Assembly: GCA_964361075.1 (NCBI GenBank) | Contig: CAYHZL010000027.1 | Coordinates: 1-27,131, forward strand | Length of the DNA: 27,131 nt | From: CAYHZL01 sp964361075 | GTDB taxonomy: Bacteria; Bacteroidota; Ignavibacteria; UBA10030; UBA8401 | Reading direction: 5' to 3' | Shown: positions 15,797 to 22,386 of the stretch, piece after piece | Numbering within the stretch: the stretch's first letter is position 1 | Layout: every line of letters starts with the position of its first letter | Position numbers and translations under genes: made by a program | Notes under the pieces: model-generated | Told to the model about the DNA's origin: nothing | The model's database searches: none | Seen by the model: only the letters and a program-made list of their open reading frames with translations

Positions 15797-16720
15797 TCAC
15801 TTTGAAGTTTCTTCCGTTACCGATAGAAAATAATCTTCCAGCGATCGTTGTGGTGAAATTGAAAAAATTTGAAAATTATTTTCTACCAATGCTTGCACAA
15901 CAACCGGAATATTTTTCTTTTCGATGGTTGCAGCAATTCCGTCGTTGGTAATTATTGGCTGATGAACAATGTCCAACATCGCAAGTATTGCCAGTGCGTC
16001 TTCTTTCGGTTCAACATCTATAAGAACTTTGTTCGCACGCTCCTTCAGCAATTCTTCCACACTGCCTTGCACAATCATTGTTCCTTTGTTAATAATTGCC
16101 ATGCGCGTTGCAACCTGTTCCACTTCGTTGAGCAAATGCGAAGAGAGAAATATCGTAATGCCGCGTTCGTGCGAAAGTTGCTTAATCAATTCGCGCACTT
16201 CTTTCATGCCTTGCGGATCGAGACCGTTGGTTGGTTCATCGAGCAATATTAATTGCGGATCACAGAGCAATGCTTGCGCGATGCCGAGACGTTGTTTCAT
16301 TCCGTGAGAATAAGTTTTCACGCGGTCGTACGCGCGGTCTGCAAGCCCGACAAGTTCGAGTGTCTGAAATATTTTTTCTTTCGCCGGAGTTTTTCCAAGT
16401 GTGAGCGAGCCGGCAATTTGCATATTGCGAAACGCAGAAAGATATAAATAGAAATCCGGTTTTTCGACAATGCCGGCAACATCCGTTAACGCAAGCTCCC
16501 GATGCGTAAAAAGATTTTTGCCGAACAACTCGACAGAACCTGTTGTTGGTTTGATGAGGGAAAGAATCATGCGGATGGTGGTGCTTTTTCCGGCACCATT
16601 CGGACCGAGGAATCCGAATACATCTCCGCGATGCACTTCAAGATTAATATCCTGCGCTGCCCAACGATTTTTGTAATGCTTGCCGAGTTGTGTTGTTCGA
16701 AGAATGATGGGCGAAGACAT
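15797..16720 (-). CDS. ABC transporter ATP-binding protein
   Basis: 307 residues. Walker A GPNGAGKST is at 39-47, the signature is degenerate (SHGMKQ at 138-143), Walker B LILLDEP reaches Asp161/Glu162, the D-loop is GLDPQG and the switch His is His195 in FLSSHLL. The extra C-terminal ~90 residues (about 215-307) are usual in ABC-2 exporters of the CcmA/DrrA/NatA type. It powers the permease encoded immediately downstream. Its start codon overlaps the stop of the preceding secreted protein by one base (TAATG), so the three genes form one translationally linked unit. Confidence 0.93.
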   Translation of the reverse strand: MSSPIILRTTQLGKHYKNRWAAQDINLEVHRGDVFGFLGPNGAGKSTTIRMILSLIKPTTGSVELFGKNLFTHRELALTDVAGIVEKPDFYLYLSAFRNMQIAGSLTLGKTPAKEKIFQTLELVGLADRAYDRVKTYSHGMKQRLGIAQALLCDPQLILLDEPTNGLDPQGMKEVRELIKQLSHERGITIFLSSHLLNEVEQVATRMAIINKGTMIVQGSVEELLKERANKVLIDVEPKEDALAILAMLDIVHQPIITNDGIAATIEKKNIPVVVQALVENNFQIFSISPQRSLEDYFLSVTEETSK

Positions 16721-17271
16721 TATTCTGCAGTTACCTTTGCAAGTTTATCCAGGTCCATGCTTTCGGCGAGTGTGGTAAGCAATTTTCCATCGGCAAATCC
16801 GCTTCCGGTTAGTTCAATGTGAAAACGATTTCCTGCGGCAAAATTTAACGAACACGATTTGTAATCACCTGTTTCTGCTTTTTCAATTCCTTTGTATGTT
16901 TTTTTAACCATCACGGTTTTTTCGTAACCGTTCTCGGTTTCATTTTCGTAATCAGTTTGTTGATACATCATAGCCCAGCTTCCGTACGGAACCAAACTCA
17001 TATCGAGAATTTTTATTTCGATTGATTGTTCCGCGCTGTCGCTGCCTTTAACAAATCGCACCGATGCTTCCGATGAAGAGAAACCCATTGCTGTTGATGT
17101 GTTGCCGACAGGCTTTCCGCGTTTGAATCCTTGAAAATCTTGTGCAGGAAGGAAAGTCTGTAATTTTTTGAAGTGTACTACTTTTTGCTGCTGCGGAGCT
17201 TGTCCTTGTTGTGCGGAAAGCAATGAACAGACGAGAGTCAGCATTACTGCGACCGAAGAAATTTTTTTCAT
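16720..17271 (-). CDS. Secreted protein of unknown function, first gene of the ABC operon
   Basis: 183 residues with a Sec signal (about 1-20, ending LLSAQ), then a Gln-rich stretch. The rest is soluble: residues about 30-60 contain LQTFLPAQDFQGFKRGKPVG, a pattern like proteins that report on substrate quantity or vesicle cargo, but I do not recognise the family. Conserved-looking features are MYQQTDYENETENGYEKT and a YKSCSLNFAAGNRF strand with a single Cys in the mature part. The ribosome-binding site AGAGG precedes the ATG. The TAATG junction with the ATPase gene suggests a working link with the exporter, for example as a periplasmic partner. Confidence 0.6.
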   Translation of the reverse strand: MKKISSVAVMLTLVCSLLSAQQGQAPQQQKVVHFKKLQTFLPAQDFQGFKRGKPVGNTSTAMGFSSSEASVRFVKGSDSAEQSIEIKILDMSLVPYGSWAMMYQQTDYENETENGYEKTVMVKKTYKGIEKAETGDYKSCSLNFAAGNRFHIELTGSGFADGKLLTTLAESMDLDKLAKVTAE

Positions 17272-17301
17272 AGTAACCTCTGTTAGTAAAAGTGAATAGT
17301 A

Positions 17302-17423
17302 CTATAAGCTATCTCAAAAGCGGTTTCGTCATTCCGAACTCGTTTCGGAATCTTCATTTTTTGGTTATTGATGCTGAAACAAGTTCAGCATGACGGTGTT
17401 TTTATTTTTGAGATAGCTCTATA
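17302..17423. mobile_element. 112-bp MITE with CTATA target duplication
   Basis: Terminal inverted repeats AGCTATCTCAAAA (17307-17319) and TTTTGAGATAGCT (17406-17418), 13 bp perfect, flanked by CTATA at 17302-17306 and 17419-17423. The core is a long imperfect inverted repeat (CGTCATTCCGAACTCGTTTC against GAAACAAGTTCAGCATGACG). It is non-coding, lies between the CsgG-like and ABC-operon genes, and as RNA would fold into a long hairpin that could act as a terminator. Confidence 0.9.
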
Positions 17424-17436
17424 ATGAAAATATTTT

Positions 17437-18330
17437 TTATTTTGCTTCGCGAACAATGTCACCCGATTTAATATCTTTGCCTTCAAGAATTTTTGCTTTG
17501 CTCGCTTTTCCTTTCAACGCATCTTCAACAACTTTTATTTCACCGACTTTGGTCTCTTCGGCGCCAAGGGAAAGTCCGGTATCCGGGTCTTTTACATCTT
17601 CACCAACACGGAAGACTTCAAATTTCATTCCCGTACTGACGTTGCCTTCAGAACCGGGCTTCATCAACAGCGTGCCGTCGGCATTCAATTTTAAAACGCG
17701 CCCGCTCCACGGAATTTTTTGAAAATTGTCTGTAATCAATTCTACGCATCCGTCAATTGCTTCGCGGCATGCTTTGCCGATGTCGGTATCATCCCAACTG
17801 TTTGCATTGCTGAAGTCGATGCTTTCGTACCGCACGCTGATGCCGGTTGATGATTTACTTCCTTCTTTTTTTTCTGCAGAAAGAATTTCGCCGGTGGTTG
17901 TATTAATCAAACGAATATCCACCACAGCGCGCGCCGTTTTTGTTGTTACCGAACCGCCGAAGAGCGGTATGTTTCCGCCCATATTGCTTTCTTTTGTACC
18001 AAATTCAGACACACTGCCGACCACCATCATTTCAACACCAAGCAACTTGCCGACTTTCGGCGCGGTCTCTGCCGTTACCAATCCGCTTTCGCCAAGCTTT
18101 TGTTCTTCAATCACTTTTTCAATTTCCTGTCGTTCGATGACGGAAAATTTTCCTGATTTCACAAGCGCCGTTACCAACATATCGGCAACACCATCGCCGA
18201 TGTGATTGTACCCGGTACCGCTGCGATCTTCGAACCGCGAAACGGCAATGCGTTTTTTAAGCTGGGCGTTTGTGCTGAATGAACAAAGCAAAGAAAGGAT
18301 GAGAACCGTAACAATAGCGTTGAGTTTCAT
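17437..18330 (-). CDS. CsgG/HfaB-family protein
   Basis: 297 residues with a Sec signal (about 1-22, ending TNAQ). The CsgG domain is clear: KRIAVSRFEDRSGTGYNHIG then GVADMLVTALVKSGKFSVIERQE, later KLLGVEMMVVGSVSEFG and a TARAVVDIRLINTTTGEIL strand. CsgG itself forms the outer-membrane pore for curli subunits, but the family includes many periplasmic or outer-membrane proteins of unknown task; there is no lipobox Cys at the predicted cleavage site, unlike true CsgG. The C-terminal ~80 residues (GRVLKLNADGTLLMKPGSEG...) form an extra beta domain. A strong AGGAGG precedes the start. It is divergent from the sigma-factor operon. Confidence 0.85.
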   Translation of the reverse strand: MKLNAIVTVLILSLLCSFSTNAQLKKRIAVSRFEDRSGTGYNHIGDGVADMLVTALVKSGKFSVIERQEIEKVIEEQKLGESGLVTAETAPKVGKLLGVEMMVVGSVSEFGTKESNMGGNIPLFGGSVTTKTARAVVDIRLINTTTGEILSAEKKEGSKSSTGISVRYESIDFSNANSWDDTDIGKACREAIDGCVELITDNFQKIPWSGRVLKLNADGTLLMKPGSEGNVSTGMKFEVFRVGEDVKDPDTGLSLGAEETKVGEIKVVEDALKGKASKAKILEGKDIKSGDIVREAK

Positions 18331-18451
18331 TGTGCCTCCTGAAAAATTATGAATGAAGTAAATCTATGAAATTCATGCGGAAAATATAGAGAGAACGCAG
18401 ATGAGAATCAATTGGCAACTTTTTCTTTAGTTGTGCATCTTTAGTATACCA

Positions 18452-19021
18452 ATGGAAATCCACATAAACGAAATTACTGACTCAGAACTTGCTCAACGTC
18501 TGCGAAACGGAGACATTGCTGCTGGCGGAAAATTATATGAACGCTATAAACGGAACATTTATTTTTTTGTTGTGCAGTATGTAAAAGATGAAGAAGCGGC
18601 AAAAGATATTGTACAGCAAACATTCATGGTAATGATCGAAAAAATTTCCACACTGCAACACGATGTTACCTTTAAGCAATGGCTATTTACTATTGCACGA
18701 AATGAATCGCTGATGATTTTGCGAAGAAAAAATATCGTGCCGATGGAAGGATTGGAAAGTGCAGAAGAAAATATTTTTGATGTTGAAACTCCACATACAA
18801 TAGCAGAACAATCCGAAACGAAAGAATTGGTGTATTCCGCAATTGGATATTTGAAACCCGCGTATCGTGAAGTAGTGCTGTTGAGATTGTTTGAACAACT
18901 TTCGTACGAAGAAATAGCAGTAATAACAAATACAACTGTCAGCGCAGTAAAATCAAAACTGTATAAAGCGAGAATAATTTTGGCAGAAAAACTCTCGCCG
19001 TATTTGAAAAAGGAGAAATAA
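18452..19021 (+). CDS. ECF RNA polymerase sigma factor
   Basis: 189 residues. Region 2 spans about 26-92 (LYERYKRNIYFFV, DEEAAKDIVQQTFM, FKQWLFTIARNESL) and region 4 about 130-182 (LKPAYREVVLLRLFEQLSYEEIA, VSAVKSKLYKAR as the recognition helix area). It directs RNA polymerase to a specific, probably envelope-stress or surface-related, promoter set. An earlier ATG at 18431 exists, but MEIHINEITDSELA is the normal family beginning. The next gene starts 2 bases after its stop, with an AGGAGA ribosome-binding site inside the sigma 3' end, and is its likely anti-sigma factor. Confidence 0.92.
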   Translation: MEIHINEITDSELAQRLRNGDIAAGGKLYERYKRNIYFFVVQYVKDEEAAKDIVQQTFMVMIEKISTLQHDVTFKQWLFTIARNESLMILRRKNIVPMEGLESAEENIFDVETPHTIAEQSETKELVYSAIGYLKPAYREVVLLRLFEQLSYEEIAVITNTTVSAVKSKLYKARIILAEKLSPYLKKEK

Positions 19022-19023
19022 CA

Positions 19024-19437
19024 ATGACAACGAACGATGCAACACTGTTGATGAATAAATATTTTGATAACGAAGCGACCGATGCTGAATTGAAAGAACT
19101 TTTTCTTCAACTCAGCGAATCGGAAGAAAGCCGCACTTTGTTTGTTGATATGAAGCGAGTGAATGAATCGCTAATGCAAAAACCGGATTTTGAATTTCCG
19201 AAAGAGATCGATCAAAAATTTGCAGTGCTTGGAATGAAAGAAAAACATCAACCGATTTTGTCACGGCAGTTTACGATTTCAGTTTCGTCTGCCATTTATT
19301 CAGTCGGTGCTGTAATTGTTATGTCGTTATTTATTTACGTGATGGGAGCGATTCAAGAGAAAGAAATTGCAGAGCGATACAGACAGACCATGAATATATC
19401 TGTGCCATACGAATCAACTTCTATTGATCGAAATTAA
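19024..19437 (+). CDS. Probable membrane anti-sigma factor
   Basis: 137 residues with one membrane helix at about 88-110. The cytoplasmic N-terminus (TLLMNKYFDNEATDAELKEL near 8-26) is the short helical opening common to anti-sigma factors of the FecR/ZAS type (Y.DNEAT..E...L), without zinc-binding Cys-His residues. The segment outside the membrane is only about 27 residues, so the signal-sensing part may be supplied by another protein, plausibly one of the two membrane proteins encoded next. The position directly after the sigma gene is the strongest evidence. Confidence 0.75.
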   Translation: MTTNDATLLMNKYFDNEATDAELKELFLQLSESEESRTLFVDMKRVNESLMQKPDFEFPKEIDQKFAVLGMKEKHQPILSRQFTISVSSAIYSVGAVIVMSLFIYVMGAIQEKEIAERYRQTMNISVPYESTSIDRN

Positions 19438-19462
19438 TCTAACCTTATCATCAGGATCTCTT

Positions 19463-20098
19463 ATGAAATTTTTTCTTTGGTTTTTTGTTGGATGCGCTTG
19501 TGTCGGCATTCCTTTTTTTATCGGTTATGATCAACACGATCTCTGGAATTCAGTCTTCGGGGGAATGATCGGAGGAACAGTTTTTTTGGTACTATTCTAT
19601 TCCTTCGTTGTTAGAAAAGCATTCTCCACAAAATGGAAAATAATAATTATAAGTTTATTTGCTTTCCACATTCTTGCGTTTGGTGCTTTTACAGTGACAA
19701 GCTATCGTATGCCTACGCTTCAGCGAGAAAATCTTCTTGCTGTGCGGGCATACAGTATTAAAATGGCTATTGAAGGTCAAATTTACGGAAGAGGATGGCA
19801 GATGCTCCATCTCTATTACGATCAACCTGCCGGAAGGGAAAAATCGTTTGTTGAAGTATTTAATACTCTTTACGGTAAAAAAATACGTAATGGAGTATTA
19901 TTTGAATCACCTGAAGCTTCTGAAGGACCATTTGTTACATATCAAGGAGATTCCATTGTGCAATTAGTAATTGCAAGCGATGATGCATTTTCAAAAGGGA
20001 TTCGACCTGATTTTACGAATATCAACGGACAGTCGGGAAAAATTCAATATACCGCTACGATGTCTAAACATGGAGTTACGTATGAACGAAACAATTAA
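19463..20098 (+). CDS. Unrecognised membrane protein with pseudopilin-like motif
   Basis: 211 residues from ATG 19463, which has an AGGAT ribosome-binding site; the frame extends to 19424 without one. Three hydrophobic helices lie at about 2-21, 32-50 and 59-79, followed by a soluble C-terminal domain of about 130 residues. Residues 118-129, YYDQPAGREKSF, match a motif in the soluble part of the next protein (YY..P...G..KSF). I do not recognise a family. It overlaps the next gene by 17 bases and follows the anti-sigma gene, so it probably belongs to the sigma-factor operon; a sensory or signal-relay role is an inference. Confidence 0.65.
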   Translation: MKFFLWFFVGCACVGIPFFIGYDQHDLWNSVFGGMIGGTVFLVLFYSFVVRKAFSTKWKIIIISLFAFHILAFGAFTVTSYRMPTLQRENLLAVRAYSIKMAIEGQIYGRGWQMLHLYYDQPAGREKSFVEVFNTLYGKKIRNGVLFESPEASEGPFVTYQGDSIVQLVIASDDAFSKGIRPDFTNINGQSGKIQYTATMSKHGVTYERNN

Positions 20099-20900
20099 GA
20101 CAAAAGCTGATTTTAAATGGTCATCATTGCCGGTTATATTTTTAATTGGTTCCATGGTGTTACTGCTTGCGGTATATGGAAAATTTTATTTGCATATTCG
20201 GCTTTATGATATTTCAACTGTACTCTTCAAAGTATTGTCAATTGATCTATGGTTTGCGGGAAACAATACCCTCCAACAAGCGCTTGCAGAAGTTAACGGA
20301 CAACCAATACCGATTGTAAAATTGGGAACGTATATTTCAATGCTCGATTCATTTCTTTTTTTGTTTGTCGTCAATCCGATACTATTTATTTTTTCGAGAA
20401 AAAAAATAAATAACAACAAATTGGAGCAAAAAAAATCTTCGTTGGTAGTACGCATTGGATACGTTATCAGCGTTGCAATCCTGATCATTATACCTGCGAA
20501 TACAATAACTGCGACAGTTGTTTTAAATTCACATTTAGATAGATTTAAAAAAATGAGTGCCGAACAAAAATATCAGCAGGTAGATGTCAGAAGTGAATTA
20601 TCAAAAATAGTATTCAAAGCTCAGCAATATTACATTCTTCCTGTTGAAGAAGGGGGCGGGGGTAAAAGTTTTCTAAAAAACAACAAATCGCTGACATTGA
20701 GCGATCTTGGATTTGAGGAAAGATCCTCATTGGGAAGAACCATTTTATACCAACAGAAATCCGATACGATTTTATATCTTCATTTTTTTGGAAACAGAAT
20801 CAGCTCAAGAAATACCAGCAATGACCCTGAGATTATCCACGTTGTAGAGTATAAGATGATAATTTATCCTTCTGATTATAAGATTGATATGAATTATTAA
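20082..20900 (+). CDS. Unrecognised membrane protein with AQQYY...GGGGKSF motif
   Basis: 272 residues from ATG 20082; the frame is open earlier, but MNETIKTK overlaps the previous gene in normal operon style. Three helices lie at about 15-33, 84-106 and 122-147. The soluble tail starts with a helix and carries AQQYYILPVEEGGGGKSF at 180-197. That string is common in pilin/pseudopilin-like proteins of this bacterial group, where the GGGG loop precedes the beta-sheet. Unlike a real pseudopilin, there is no prepilin peptidase site and there are three helices instead of one. Last gene of the sigma operon. Role unknown; extracytoplasmic sensing is plausible. Confidence 0.65.
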   Translation: MNETIKTKADFKWSSLPVIFLIGSMVLLLAVYGKFYLHIRLYDISTVLFKVLSIDLWFAGNNTLQQALAEVNGQPIPIVKLGTYISMLDSFLFLFVVNPILFIFSRKKINNNKLEQKKSSLVVRIGYVISVAILIIIPANTITATVVLNSHLDRFKKMSAEQKYQQVDVRSELSKIVFKAQQYYILPVEEGGGGKSFLKNNKSLTLSDLGFEERSSLGRTILYQQKSDTILYLHFFGNRISSRNTSNDPEIIHVVEYKMIIYPSDYKIDMNY

Positions 20901-20985
20901 ATGGAATATCGTCCATTTATATAATCGAAAAGTCCTACAAGCCTTTCTTGTTTCCACTTCATTTTTTTTATACTTTGAATTCAAC

Positions 20986-21043
20986 ACAAACCTTCCGAAG
21001 TCTTCCGCCATGGGCGGACAAGTAAAGACTTTATAAGTTTTGT
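20986..21043. repeat. Imperfect inverted repeat with GC-rich tip
   Basis: ACAAACCTTCCGAAGTCTT (20986-21004) and AAGACTTTATAAGTTTTGT (21025-21043) pair imperfectly around the perfect hairpin TCCGCC-ATG-GGCGGA (21004-21018). It lies between the sigma operon and the Fic gene and may end transcription or be a dispersed palindromic repeat. Confidence 0.55.
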
Positions 21044-21067
21044 AATTCTCCAATCGGAATAAGAAAA

Positions 21068-22156
21068 ATGAACTTTAATCCAAACAAACCATTCAATTCG
21101 CTTGCATCGCTGCCTCCAAAACTTGCAGTCCTTGATTCAAAAAAGATTTTGAAGAAAGCGATTTCTGCCAGCCGTGCAATTGCCGAGCTTAAAGGAATCG
21201 GTCAGACAATTCCCAATCAGGCAATGCTTGTGAATACGCTCGTGTTGCAGGAAGCAAAAGCAAGTTCGGAAATTGAAAATATTGTTACGACGAACGATGC
21301 GTTGTTCAGAGCGATCGCAGCAAATTCAATGACTGTTGATCTTGCAACCAAAGAAGTGTTGCGTTACCGACAGGCGTTGTGGACAGGTTTTGAGACGATA
21401 CAGAAAAAACCTCTGCTGACCACGAATGTTTTTATAAAGATAGTGCAGACAATCAAAAAAAATTCGGCAGGAATACGAAAAACTTCCGGAACGGTTATCG
21501 GCGATGCAAGAACCGGTACAATAATTTTCACTCCTCCTGAAGGCGAAAATATTATTCGCAACAAGCTGCACGATCTTGAAAAATTCATTCATTCAGACAC
21601 TGTGCTCGACCCGCTCATCAAACTTGCGCTCATTCATTATCAGTTCGAGGCAATCCATCCGTTTTATGACGGCAACGGAAGAACCGGGCGCATCATCAAT
21701 ATTTTGTATCTTGTGTTGAATGACTTGCTCGATCTTCCAATTTTATATCTGAGCAAATATATTATCGAAAATAAAAAAGAGTACTATGTGTTGCTTCGCC
21801 GCGTAACGGAATTTGGAGAATGGGAACCGTGGATATTGTATATGCTTGATGCTGTTGAAACAACCGCGCGCTTTACGCATCATCGCATTGTTGCTATTCG
21901 TGCTCTCATGGAAGAAACAATTATTCTTGCGAAGAAAAAACTTCCGCCAAAAGTATATTCCAAAGAACTTATCGAAATTCTTTTCAGCCAGCCATACGCA
22001 AAAGGACAAATGCTGGTTGATGCCGGTGTAGCAGAAAGAAAGACTGCGGCGGAATATTTAAAGGCATTAGAAAAAGTTGGAATTTTAAAATCATACAAAT
22101 CGGGACGAGAAAATCTTTTTCTGAATGATAAACTGTATAAATTACTTTCCAAGTGA
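21068..22156 (+). CDS. Fic-family AMP transferase, class II
   Basis: 362 residues. The N-terminal domain is that of Fic/DOC proteins with a Fic_N region (KAISASRAIAELKGIG, then LVLQEAKASSEIEN). The active site HPFYDGNGRTGR starts at His197, matching HxFx(D/E)GNGRxxR. An inhibitory helix motif (S/T)xxxE(G/N) is visible as S66-SEI-E70-N71, upstream of the Fic core, which makes this class II (autoinhibited by its own N-terminal part). The C-terminus (about 300-362) is a winged-helix domain (YAKGQMLVDAGVAERKTAAEYL). Fic enzymes usually transfer AMP to a hydroxyl of a target protein. It is monocistronic, and its stop codon touches the TGTCCA dyad array. Confidence 0.9.
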   Translation: MNFNPNKPFNSLASLPPKLAVLDSKKILKKAISASRAIAELKGIGQTIPNQAMLVNTLVLQEAKASSEIENIVTTNDALFRAIAANSMTVDLATKEVLRYRQALWTGFETIQKKPLLTTNVFIKIVQTIKKNSAGIRKTSGTVIGDARTGTIIFTPPEGENIIRNKLHDLEKFIHSDTVLDPLIKLALIHYQFEAIHPFYDGNGRTGRIINILYLVLNDLLDLPILYLSKYIIENKKEYYVLLRRVTEFGEWEPWILYMLDAVETTARFTHHRIVAIRALMEETIILAKKKLPPKVYSKELIEILFSQPYAKGQMLVDAGVAERKTAAEYLKALEKVGILKSYKSGRENLFLNDKLYKLLSK

Positions 22157-22276
22157 TATGTCCAAGCCATGGACACGTTTTTTCGATATGTCCACGTCTT
22201 GGACATGTTTTTTTAACGTGTCCAAATTTCCCTCTTTTTTGGACACGTTGTTTTTATGTGTCCAAATCATGGACAT
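22156..22276. repeat. Array of four TGTCCA/TGGACA dyads
   Basis: Inverted repeats TGTCCA-N5-TGGACA at 22159-22175, 22189-22205 and 22259-22275, plus one with a longer centre at 22219-22245. Starts are spaced 30, 30 and 40 bp. Each of the first three is followed by a T-rich run, and the whole block begins GATATGTCCA and ends TGGACATATC. It could be tandem terminators for the Fic gene or a set of protein-binding sites upstream of mutS. Confidence 0.85.
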
Positions 22277-22386
22277 ATCGAAAAACCAGAAAAATAAAAA
22301 TATTTTTTTGAAGATAAACAATATTTCAACCTGAATCGTGATCCGTTCGATTGTTAACATAACTTTGTAATCTTGAAAATCCTGCA

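Noticed and set aside
22156..22276. CRISPR-like array
   Set aside because: The repeated units are short dyads with 5-base centres and T-rich intervals, without unique spacers of CRISPR length and without cas genes.
22125..22334. Small protein with repeated DMS..WT segments at the end of fic
   Set aside because: The repeats are just the translated TGTCCA dyads; there is no ribosome-binding site and the frame overlaps fic.
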